Below are positions 9,237 to 19,200 of a stretch of DNA of 64,000 nucleotides, one piece after another (the first letter of the stretch is position 1; every line of letters begins with the position of its first letter). The stretch is from Flavobacteriales bacterium (GTDB taxonomy: Bacteria > Bacteroidota > Bacteroidia > Flavobacteriales_F > PHOS-HE28), in the NCBI GenBank assembly GCA_016712535.1, contig JADJQW010000002.1:744001-808000 (forward strand), written 5' to 3'. The translations under genes were made by a program, and so were the position numbers. The notes under the pieces are model-generated. The model was not told the origin of the DNA, ran no database searches, and was given only the letters and a program-made list of their open reading frames with translations.

Positions 9237-9958
9237 GCAACGGCGCATTGGATAGGACCACGTTCGAGGCCATCGAGGCCTATGTGCTCGACCGTCTGGA
9301 TGCCGATGAGCGCCTCGGCTTCGAGCGGCGCATGGCAGCGGACCCAACCTTGCGCGTCGAGGTGGAGCTGGAGCGCGAGAACATCCTGGCCATCGAGCTC
9401 GGCGGAATGGAGCGCATGCTGAAGGAAGTGCGTGAAGGGCATTCGGAGCAACGCGAACAGGGCGGTGGATGGACCACTTGGCTGAAGTACGCGGCTGTGG
9501 TGGCCATCCTCTTGAGCGGCGCGCTATGGTTCACCTTGCGCCCTAGCGCCAGCGAGAGGCTCTTCACGGAGCATTTCGCACCGGAGCCCGGCCTGCCCGT
9601 GGCCATGGGCAGCACCGCTGCGCATGCCTTCAACGATGCCATGGTGGCCTACAAGCTCGGCGATCACGATGAGGCCATCAGCAAATGGTCCGTCCTGCTC
9701 AAGGAGAGGCCATCGAGCGATACGCTCCGCTACTTCATCGGCTGCGCGGAGCTGAACGCAGGGCGACCCGAGCGCGCCGCGCCCATGCTCCTGACCGTTG
9801 CCGATCAAGAGGGTTCCGCGTTCGCGCAGAAGGCGCAGTGGTTCGCTTTCCTCGCCTTGGTGCGCAACGGCGATCGGAACGCAGCGAAGGCGATCCGCTT
9901 CAGCCCGGGGAATCCGTATGGCGCGAAGGCGGAGGCCATCCTTTCTGAACTCGAATAG
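9233..9958 (+). CDS. Membrane-anchored anti-sigma-like TPR protein
   Basis: A 241-residue single-pass membrane protein. The cytoplasmic N-terminal part (about residues 1-80) contains AYVLDRLDADERLGFERRMAADP, the zinc-less anti-sigma-like segment seen beside ECF factors in Bacteroidota. A transmembrane helix lies near residues 84-102 (LKYAAVVAILLSGALWF). The outer part has TPR-like helices (AFNDAMVAYKLGDHDEAISKW...LRYFIGCAELNAGRPERA). It overlaps the sigma gene by 4 bp and ends 2 bp before the CHAT gene, so the three should be co-transcribed. I infer that it holds the sigma factor at the inner membrane and that its TPR part senses or binds a periplasmic partner, possibly the adjacent CHAT protein. 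Confidence 0.78.
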   Translation: MSNGALDRTTFEAIEAYVLDRLDADERLGFERRMAADPTLRVEVELERENILAIELGGMERMLKEVREGHSEQREQGGGWTTWLKYAAVVAILLSGALWFTLRPSASERLFTEHFAPEPGLPVAMGSTAAHAFNDAMVAYKLGDHDEAISKWSVLLKERPSSDTLRYFIGCAELNAGRPERAAPMLLTVADQEGSAFAQKAQWFAFLALVRNGDRNAAKAIRFSPGNPYGAKAEAILSELE

Positions 9959-9960
9959 GC

Positions 9961-12900
9961 ATGCGGGCGATAGCGGCGTTGGTGCTCGGTTGCTGCGCAT
10001 TCGCTACCCGAGCGCAATCCGATCCACTGGCCGCCCGCCATGCCCGCATCAATGCTCTTTATGAAGCCGAGAGCTACGCGGAGCTCATCGCGGAGATCGA
10101 TGCGCAGGTGGCAGCTGCGCCTGGTACGGCCTACGCCGATTCGCTGCACCGGTACCTGTACAAGTACGGCCGCGCGCACCGCAAGCTCAAGGATGCTGCC
10201 GCCGGAACCGCCGCGGCCGAGCGCCTCTATGCGCTGGTGAAGCAGCGCGGCAAGGCCGCCAACGAACTGGAGGCGCTCTTCGATCTGAGCTGGACCTACT
10301 ATGATGCGGGCGAGATGAAGCAATGCGCCCGCGTGGACTCCATCGCCGTCACGGTAGCCGATCGCGATCCGGCGATTCCCTTGGGCCAGCGCGGACGCGC
10401 GCGCCAATACCTCGCGTTCGACTACAGCGTGCTCGGTGATCATCGCAATTCAGCCAAGTGGGCGTTGGCAGCGATCGCGCAGTATGAAGAGGCCGATTCG
10501 ATCCCGCCGGCGCAGTGGGCCGAGTCCTATACGGCGGCAGGCGTGGCGAACTGGCACCTGGGGCGCATCCGCGAAGCCGAGGCGTATTACAAGAAGGCGC
10601 TTGAGAGCCTGGGTGAACGCACGGACGAGGCCATCCTGATGCGCAAGGTGAGCACCTATGGCAACCTGGGCGTGCTCTGGCAGAACGCGGGCGACTTCAC
10701 GCGGGCCAAGCTGAATTATCACGAGAGCCTCCGATACAGTGACCGTATCATCAGCGCCACGCAGGATCAGTTCACGCGCGATGAGGCCATCGTGAACCGT
10801 TCGCGCACCTACCTGAACCTGGCCACGGTCTATTTCCAGGCCGGCGATGATGGACGGGCCAGGGAATTGCTCGACCGCGCCTGGCGCGACCGCAGCGGGG
10901 TGCTCGAAGCCGATGACCCCCAGCTGATCGCCGTGAAGGAGCGCTTCGCCGACCTCGAGCTGAATGCCGGCAATCTCGAAAAGGCGCAAACGCTCATGCG
11001 CGATTACCTCGCATCGTGCGAGAAGAAGTTCGGCCCGCGCAGCGAAGAGTATGTCCGCGCCGCCTCGAAGCTCGGCGAGATCCTCGCCCGCCTGGACCGC
11101 CATGCCCAAGCAGATTCGCTATTCGCGCTGAGCATCGCGGCGGGCAAGGCCACGCTGGACGAAGCCACCGATGCCAACCTGGCGGCCACTCTGCTCCGAC
11201 GGGCTCGCATGCGCGTGCGCGCGGGTGAATGGATGGACGCGCTCGCCGACCTCGATCAGGCACGCGCCATCTTCGTGAACACCTACGACAGCCTGCATCA
11301 CCAGGTGGCGCTGGTGGATGCGCTGCGCGCCGAAGCTGCATTCGGTGCCGGTGACTGGCCATTGGCGAATAGCCACGCCACGAACGCCTTGCGACTTCTC
11401 GGTGAACGCGTGCAAGCGCTTCGGGCCAGCACCCTCCCGCGCGTATTCCCCGATCCGCACATCCTCCCGGATGCCTTCTACTGGAAGGTGCGCTCGGCCA
11501 TGGCGCTGGCCGGTGCAGCGCCCGAGGCTGCGCAATGGAAGACCTGGAATGAGGACCTCGACCTGGCGATGCTCTCCCTTGCGCGCAATAAGGCCGCAGT
11601 CGAGGACGAGGCCTCGAAGCTCCTGCTGGTTGCTGCGCAGAAGCGCCTCTTCGAGCTCGCCCTTGATGTCGCTTTCGGTTCTCGCCAAGCGATGGGCAGC
11701 GATGCCGCAGCGGAGCGATTCCTCGAGGTCTCAGAGGCCAGTCGCTCCACCTTGCTGAAAGGGCGGTTGAATGCCTTCAAGGGGCTTCGCTTCGCAGGCC
11801 TACCCGATTCCGTGGCGACAAAGGAGCAGGAGATCATCGCTGGTCTCACCATCAGCGCCGATGATGAGCATGGGGCAGCCCGGCTCCTAGCAGCCGAGCA
11901 AGCCTATCACGCCTTCCTGCAGCGCTTGGAGCGCGAGCATCCCGCCTACTTCGCGCTGCGGTATGGCGAGGCCGCGGTGACCATCGAAGAAGCGCGCCGG
12001 CGCCTGCTGAAGCCCGGGCGGGCGCTCCTGGCTTTCGCGCAGACGGCTGAGAACCTGTATGCCTTGGCGTTGACCATGGAGCGCGCCGACCTCGTTGAGC
12101 TTGAAGCAGCCGGCCTGGATGAACAGGTGCGCGCGCTGAATGATGCCATCGCCGAACGGGATGCGGAACAATACATCAGTACCGCGCTCGCGCTGCACGA
12201 GCAGCTGATCGCTCCTGTGTCGGAGCGCATCGCCGGGCACGAGTTGCTCATCATTCCCGATGGTCCGCTGCATCGGCTCAACTTCGAATGCCTGCTCACG
12301 GCGCCGAGCACCCCGAACGGCTTCAGCGAGCATCTCCTGCTGCAGCGTCACGCCATCGCCTACCTGCTCAGCGCCACCACCGCCGTGCAGTTCGCCCAGC
12401 TGGCGCGCGACCGCTCCAAGGGCATGCTGGCCATCGCCCCGGGCTTCTCTGATGAGGTGAAGCGCGCCTACCTGGCGCGGGTCGCGGATAGCAGCATGGT
12501 GGATCGTGATTACCTGCGCTACGTCCGCCAGCCCTTCGCCATGAGCACCGCCGAGGGACTGGGCAGTTCGATGCGCGCGCAATTGCTGCTGGGCGCCCAA
12601 GCCACCGAGCAGGGCTTCCGCGCGAAGGCCGAACAGCATGGGATCCTGCACTTGGGCACGCACGCTGAGATGAATGCGACGAATCCCATGTACTCACGCC
12701 TCGTGCTCAGCAAGGACGGCAGCGGCGCCGATCCCGACGCTGATGGGTATCTGCATGCGTACGAGATCTACGAGCTTGACCTTCGCGCTCAGCTAGCGGT
12801 GCTCACGGCGTGCGAGACCGGCACGGGCGCATTGGATGCCGGAGAGGGAGTGCGCTCGCTGGGTTACAGCTTCGCCTATGCGGGCTGCCCCAGCTTGGTG

Positions 12901-13191
12901 ATGTCGCTCTGGAGCATCGACGAGCAGAGCTCTTCCGCGATCATTGCCCGATTCTATGAGCTGCTCGCGGACGGGATGCCGAAGCACGAGGCATTGCGTC
13001 GTGCCAAGCTCGATCATCTTGCGAAGGCGGAAGGAGAGCTCGCATTGCCCTTCTACTGGGCCGGGCTGGTGCTGGTAGGTGACGTGGATCCAGTGAACCT
13101 GGAGGGTCGCTTCCCATGGGGCTTCGCATTGCTCGCATTGGGCGTTGCGGTCCTTGCCCTGCTCGCGTTTCGGCGCCTGCGCAGGGGGTAA
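9961..13191 (+). CDS. TPR-CHAT caspase-like protease, membrane anchored
   Basis: A 1076-residue protein with a signal peptide (MRAIAALVLGCCAFATRAQS). Many tetratricopeptide repeats cover about residues 20-600 (for example AGVANWHLGRIREAEAYYKKAL and NLGVLWQNAGDFTRAKLNYH). The CHAT domain (about 690-1045) includes LLIIPDGPLHRLNFE, LHLGTH with the expected catalytic His901, and LTACETGTG with the expected nucleophile Cys951, followed by GVRSLGYSFAYAG and SLWSID. A C-terminal transmembrane helix (about 1052-1070) and basic tail (RRLRRG) follow. CHAT proteins are caspase-family cysteine peptidases, several of which act in immunity-like or signalling cascades. Here the gene is third in a sigma/anti-sigma operon, so regulated cleavage of the anti-sigma or of a surface protein is a reasonable but untested idea. 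Both catalytic residues are present. Confidence 0.9.
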   Translation: MRAIAALVLGCCAFATRAQSDPLAARHARINALYEAESYAELIAEIDAQVAAAPGTAYADSLHRYLYKYGRAHRKLKDAAAGTAAAERLYALVKQRGKAANELEALFDLSWTYYDAGEMKQCARVDSIAVTVADRDPAIPLGQRGRARQYLAFDYSVLGDHRNSAKWALAAIAQYEEADSIPPAQWAESYTAAGVANWHLGRIREAEAYYKKALESLGERTDEAILMRKVSTYGNLGVLWQNAGDFTRAKLNYHESLRYSDRIISATQDQFTRDEAIVNRSRTYLNLATVYFQAGDDGRARELLDRAWRDRSGVLEADDPQLIAVKERFADLELNAGNLEKAQTLMRDYLASCEKKFGPRSEEYVRAASKLGEILARLDRHAQADSLFALSIAAGKATLDEATDANLAATLLRRARMRVRAGEWMDALADLDQARAIFVNTYDSLHHQVALVDALRAEAAFGAGDWPLANSHATNALRLLGERVQALRASTLPRVFPDPHILPDAFYWKVRSAMALAGAAPEAAQWKTWNEDLDLAMLSLARNKAAVEDEASKLLLVAAQKRLFELALDVAFGSRQAMGSDAAAERFLEVSEASRSTLLKGRLNAFKGLRFAGLPDSVATKEQEIIAGLTISADDEHGAARLLAAEQAYHAFLQRLEREHPAYFALRYGEAAVTIEEARRRLLKPGRALLAFAQTAENLYALALTMERADLVELEAAGLDEQVRALNDAIAERDAEQYISTALALHEQLIAPVSERIAGHELLIIPDGPLHRLNFECLLTAPSTPNGFSEHLLLQRHAIAYLLSATTAVQFAQLARDRSKGMLAIAPGFSDEVKRAYLARVADSSMVDRDYLRYVRQPFAMSTAEGLGSSMRAQLLLGAQATEQGFRAKAEQHGILHLGTHAEMNATNPMYSRLVLSKDGSGADPDADGYLHAYEIYELDLRAQLAVLTACETGTGALDAGEGVRSLGYSFAYAGCPSLVMSLWSIDEQSSSAIIARFYELLADGMPKHEALRRAKLDHLAKAEGELALPFYWAGLVLVGDVDPVNLEGRFPWGFALLALGVAVLALLAFRRLRRG

Positions 13192-13196
13192 GCGCA

Positions 13197-13241
13197 AGAA
13201 GCCCCGGCCTCCCGCTGCACAGCGGCATGGCCGGGGCTTCT
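13197..13241. terminator. Bidirectional hairpin terminator
   Basis: A perfect 13-bp inverted repeat, AGAAGCCCCGGCC / GGCCGGGGCTTCT, with a 19-nt loop sits between the convergent CHAT gene and the giant T9SS gene. T-rich bases flank it on the right (TCTTC) and A-rich bases on the left. It probably serves both genes. Confidence 0.7.
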
Positions 13242-13263
13242 CTTCAATGCGTCTCGCTCGCGA

Positions 13264-16200
13264 CTACTTCTGGATCACCAGGCGCTCGGTTTGGATCGTG
13301 CTTCCAGCGGTGATGCTCACCAGGTACATGCCGTTGGCCAGCTCCCCGTTCAGGGCGATGGCGGTGTTCACGTAGCCGTCCTGCACCCCGATGGTGCGCT
13401 GGGCCACGCGCTTGCCGAAGCTGTCGTAGATGTCCACGTTGATGCTCTCCACGCCCTCCTCAACGCTGCTCAGGCTCAAGAAGAGCTGATCGCCGTTGTT
13501 GGGGTTCGGGTACATCGCCACGCGGGCCTCGCTCGCCGTGGTGCTGCCGCCCTCTTCAGCCATGCCGAAGCTGCAGGTGGTGGTGAGCAGGCAGATGTCG
13601 CCGTAGGGGTCGCTGCTGTGGCACCAGGTGGAGCCATTGTTGAAGCTCGCGCGCACATCCACCTCGTAGGTCTTGCCGCAGGCGAGGCCGTTGGTGTTCA
13701 CCCAGTACTGCCCCGTGGCGCTGGTCTTCACGATGGTGATGTTCTCCGATGGGATGCGGAAGCGGAACTGGTAGCGGTTCGCGTTCACCCAGTTGCAGTT
13801 GTTGTTCATGCGGCGCACGGGCTTGGCATGGACATACACGTTGGTGCCGATCGTACGGCTCTGTCCGCAGCTCAGGTACTGGTTGCCGGGCAGGTCCATG
13901 AGCTTGGTGCGGGGGCACTGGGCCTCCGTGCTGTTCACCACCAGGCGGCAGGCAGGGCCCCAGTTGTTGTAGGTGCCGTTCACGCGGCCGCGCACCTTCA
14001 CGTTGTAGAAGCCGCCCTCCACCAATTGATTGCCGGTCCATGCGTTGAGCTGGAAGTGGGCCGCGCGGGTTGCGCTGGCCGGGAGGCCGTTGCTCGTGTT
14101 GTGGCTCTGGAAGCGCTTGAAGCTGTAGCCGCCGTTGGGCGCATACCACCACATCTGGTAGCCGCTGTTGGCGTTGTTCACGCCGTACTCATCGCTCACG
14201 TCCTGGTTGGCATTGGCCACCACGAACTCGCCGCCGCATGGGCTGATCTTCCAGTCGCGCCGGTCGCAGCTGGTGAAGATCAGGCGGTCGGTGCCCACGG
14301 GCAGGCAGAAGCCTTCGTTGGCAGCGATCTGGCTGGTGCCTCCGCTGGTGAAGCCGCCCTCGCCGAAGGTGCCGTAGAGGTTATCGATCAGGCGCACGCT
14401 GCTGTTGATCTTCAGCAGGTAGCCGCCGTTCACGATGCCGTCGCCCCCGCCATCGGTGACCACCAGGTAGAAGCAGCCATCCGGCAGGCAGGTGGCCTCA
14501 GAGCCGTTGCCGATCAAGGCGCCGCCACCGCTCTGCACCAGATTGCTGTTGCCTTGCTCGAAGATCTGCCACGTGAGGTCGTCGGTGCCATCGGCCTGGT
14601 ACACGAAGTCCAGGTCGGTGGTGCAGGTCGGGATCGGCGTGCCCTCGCAATCGCAGTTCGCCGTCCAAGTGTCAGCGGTGGTGCCGTTGTCGTTGTCGTC
14701 ACAAGGCGTTCCGGGCAACGCGCTTCCACCGATCACGCCGAGGCAATCCACCACGTCACCACCGAGATCGGCAGCGGGGTCCGCAACGCAGATCTCGCGC
14801 GGATTGGTCAGTCCGATGATGATGCGTGAGTAGGGATCGGTGCCGCTGGCCGGACCGTAAATGCCAGTCGCCCAGCCACCGATGGTGTAGTAGGCCACGG
14901 TGCAGTTGGGGCGTGTGAAGCCGGTCAACTCATGGGAGCCCTCCCATTGCACGATCGCATCGAAGGCATTGCTGCCCGGCGTGGCTTCATCGAGCACCCA
15001 GGTGCAGCCCACGACATGGCTGGATACCATCGTGCCCGACTCCACGCCAATGGCGCCGTACGAGGTGTTCACCGTGGGCCGCAGGCGCACACCGCAGATG
15101 TCCTGTGGACCGCTGGTGAGGCTCAGCGTGATCGGACAGTACTTCGTTGATGTGCCGACGGGATAGAAGCAGCTGGCACCATTGATCGCGCGACGGAAAC
15201 CGCCCAGTCCTTCGCACACGAATCGGCTTGACGCGCTGCCGCCGACGAGCGCGGTGATCAACGGGTTCTCAAGCGTGATGCTGTAATCCCCGCAGCGCAC
15301 GAAGCCATTCACCAGGATGATGGTGACGCTCACCTTCACATGCCCGCTCAGGTCCACTCCAGAAGCATTGTCGATGCGGATGTGCGTGATGGTGCCGTCG
15401 CCGCCCAGCTCCTGCGCCAACATGCCCTTGAAGCGGAAGTCCGGGCATTGCAGCAGGCCATGGCAGATCGCCTTGGAGCCGCGCCAATCCACTCCGGCAC
15501 TCAGGTTCAGCGTGGCGCCCAGTGCGACGAGGATCTCACCGTATTGATCGCCCACGAAGACATCATCGAGCAGCAGCGTCCCTTGCAGCACTTCGAGCTT
15601 GCCGCCCGTGAGGTTCGTGAAAGCACCGCCCCAATGGCGGAAGGCGCAGCCGCAGTTCATGCGGTAGATGCCCGCGTTGTTCAATGCCACGCGCCATGAG
15701 TCCGCTGGATCCGATGTGCCGGTGATCAGGATCAAGCCAGCGCTCAGGTTGTTGAACACCCCGCCGCCCCAGAGCTTGCCGCCGTCGAAGTTCCACGTGC
15801 CGCGATGGTGGATCACGCCGTGGCAGAACACGCTCGCCACCGGGTTGAAGGTGGTGACCACGTTGATCGCGATATCGATGATCGCCGAGGCCTCGATGGT
15901 ACCGCCGATCCACTTGAAGGTGCCGCCATCGATCACCTTCACCATGAACGGACCGAAGACCTGCGCGCCGTCCTCCAGCTCGAAGTGCTTCACATCGAAG
16001 TCCCAGTTCACCACGAGCGATGCGTTGCGGATCACCACGCGGCCGTTGCTGGCCTCGCCGCCGTTCTCGTTGTAGAAGGTGCCGCCGCAGCCGCAGAGCT
16101 TGCCCAGGCCGGCGTAGGTGATGCTGCCGTGGTTGTAGAAGCCGCCCTTGAAGCGGTACTCGCCATCCACGATGTGCACGAGGCCTCCAGCGAGGTTGTG

Positions 16201-19200
16201 GAAGTAGGTGGCGTAGTGCGTGAAGATGCCGCCGTTCATCTTGCGGAATTCACCGGCGTTGTACACCAGCAGGCGCCACGAGAGGTCCACATCCAGCACG
16301 CCATAGATGTACACGATGGCGCCCAGGTAATTGTGGAAGGTTCCGTCGCCTTTCAGGTCGCCGCCGTTGAAGTTCCATGTGCCGCGATGGTGGATGACCC
16401 CGTGGCAGAAGACGCTCGCCACTGGATTGAATGTCGTGACCACGTTGATCGCGAGGTCGATGATGGCCGAGGCCTCGATCGTTCCGCCGATCCACTTGAA
16501 AGTGCCGCCATCGATCACCTTCACTTCCAACGGCCCGAAGACCTGCGCGCCATCCTCTAGTTCGAAGTGCTTCACGTCGAAGGCCCAGTTCACGATCAGG
16601 CTCGCGTTGCGGATCACCACGCGGCCGTTGCTGGCCTCACCGCCGTTCTCGTTGTAGAAAGTGCCGCCACAGCCGCAGAGCTTGCCGAGGCCGGCGTAGG
16701 TGATGCTGCCGTAATTGTAGAAGCCGCCCTTGAAGCGGTACTCGCCGTCGACGATGTGCACCAAGCCGCCTACGAGGTTGTGGAAGTAGGTGGCGTAGTG
16801 CGTGAAGATCCCGCCCGCCACTTTCCGGAATTCACCGGCGTTGTACACGAGCAGCCGCCAGGAGAGGTCCACATCGAGCACCCCGTTGATGTAGACGATC
16901 GCGCCCAGGTAGTTGTGGAAGGTGCCGTCGCCCTTCAGGTCGCCGCCATTGAAGTTCCACGTGCCGCGATGGTGGATGACCCCATGGCAGAAGACGCTCG
17001 CCACTGGATTGAAAGTCGTGACCACGTTGATCGCGAGGTCGACGATGGCTGAGGCCTCGATCGTTCCACCGATCCAGACGAAAGTTCCGCCGTCAATGAC
17101 CTTCAGCTCGAATGGGCCGAACACCTGTCCGCCGGTGTCGAGCTTGAAGTGCTTCACGTTGAAGGCCCAGTTCACCACCAATGCGCCATCGCGGATCACT
17201 ACGCGGCCGTTCGCCGCTTCTCCACCGTTCTCATTCGTGAAGGTGCCGCCGCAGCCGCAGAGTTCGGCCAGGCCGGTGGTGACGATACTGCCGTGGTTGA
17301 AGTAGCCGCCCTTGAAGCGGTACTCGCCTGCAAGCACATTCACCACACCGCCCGTCAGGTTGTGGAAGGCGCCGCCGTAGTGCGTGAACACCAGCGCCGT
17401 GCCCTTGTTGACGACGCCCGCGTTGTAGAAGACCAGCTCCCATGAGAAGTCGATGTCGAGCACACCGTTGATCGTGAACACGCCCGTGGCCAGGTTGTGG
17501 AAGGCCCCGTCGCCGATCAGGTTGCCGCCGTTGAAGCTCCATGTGCCGCCGTTGTAGATGGCTCCGTAGCAATAGACGCTCACGGTCGTGTTGAACACGC
17601 TCACCACGCCCACGGCGAGGTTCAGGACACACGAGGCATGGATCGTTCCGCCCGTCCAGGTGAAGGTGCCACCCGTGATGATGTTCACCGGTTGCGGGCC
17701 TTGCAGCGTGCCGCCCTCGAGCCAGAAGTGCAGGATGTCCAGCGGTGCTTGCGCGATGAGCGTGCCGCCCGCGAGGATGATGCCTGCCGTGCTCGTGCTG
17801 CCGCCCACCTCATGCACGAAAACGCCGCCGGAGATGCGCAGCACCGAGGAGCCGAGGCAGACCAGCGTGCCGCCGTTATTGAAGCCGTAGGTCCAAAGCA
17901 CGCCGTTCACCACGGTCACCACGCCGGTCACTTCCACATCCACCTGGCCGGTGAAGGCGAAGGCGAGCGGCACGTTCACGCTGATGGCGCCATGGCACAC
18001 CAGCGAATTCTGCCAGCTATCGTAGGGGTCCCATACGCCCGTGATGGTCACCACCGCCGTGCTCAGCACGGTGACGCTTCCGTTGCCATGCAGGCTGCCG
18101 CTCACATGGTTCCATGGGCCGCCTACGATGATCGATCCGTAATTGTAGAAGACCGTCGGGGCATTGAAGGTCACCACGGTCGTTACCGAAGTGCTCACCA
18201 CGCAGCCAGCAACGATGCTGCCGCCGGTGCAGGTGAGCGTGCCGCCTCCGAGCAGTTGGATGCCCCCGGTGCCGCTCACCGATCCACTGAGGATGTAGAG
18301 GTGCAGGATGCTCAGCGAAGCATTCGCGACGAGGGTGCCGCCGTTCACGATGATGTATCCGTTGGTGGCATAGCCCCCGACGTTGTTCACAAAACTGCCG
18401 CCCACCACGCGGACGATGCCACTGCCCGAGCAGATGACGCCACCACCGTTGGTGAATCCGTTCACCCAGAGCTCGCCACCTGAAACAGTGACCGTGCCCC
18501 CGCCGAGGTTCACGAAGACCGAGGTGAAGAAGGTGTAGTGCAACGCGACGTTGACCTGCACGCTGCCACCGTTGTAGAGCGCGATGCCCCACGCATTGTT
18601 GATGTCGTAGGCGCCCTGGATGCTGAGCACGCCGCCTGCGAGGTTGTTGAACTCGCCCGTGCCGTGCAGATTGCCGTTGATCACGGTCCAGGTCCCGGCA
18701 TTCTGGATGATGCCTCCATGGATCAGGGTGCAGCCGCAATTCACCGTGCTGGTGCCCGTGGATTCAATGGAGATCGTGAGCCCGCTGGCCGTTGCGCCGC
18801 CGGTCCAGAAGAACTGGTGCACGATCCGCACGGTGCCGGTGCCCGTGAGCAGGCCTCCGTTCGAAAGAGTGAGCGCCCCAAGCACGTCCACATCGAAGCC
18901 GACGCCATCCATGACCGTGGCGGTTGCCGCTACCGTCAATGCGCCGCCGCTCTCCACCGTCACCTCATCCATGCTCGTCGCGGCGTTCACGTTCACGCTG
19001 TGCCCGTTGCGCACGGTGATGGTGCCGCTCACATGCGATGGAGCGGCGCCGGTGGGCACCCAGCTGCTGCCATTGTAGCGCTCCCAGATGAGCGGATCCG
19101 CCCAGTTGCCGCTGTTGATGGTGCGGTAAGCCGAACCCGCGTCCTCCACATCGAAGGGACGAGCCTGCACATGGCTCCACTTGCCATCGGCACCACGTAC

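Noticed and set aside
13291..14829. Long plus-strand open frame (512 codons) opposite the giant T9SS gene
   Set aside because: It translates to Val/Ala/His-rich low-complexity sequence with no domain, the usual product of reading high-GC coding DNA on the wrong strand. The minus-strand frame has a signal peptide, repeats and a sorting domain.
15788..17533. CRISPR or satellite array
   Set aside because: Units are 582 bp, directly adjacent, without spacers and open in the coding frame, so this is protein-repeat DNA.
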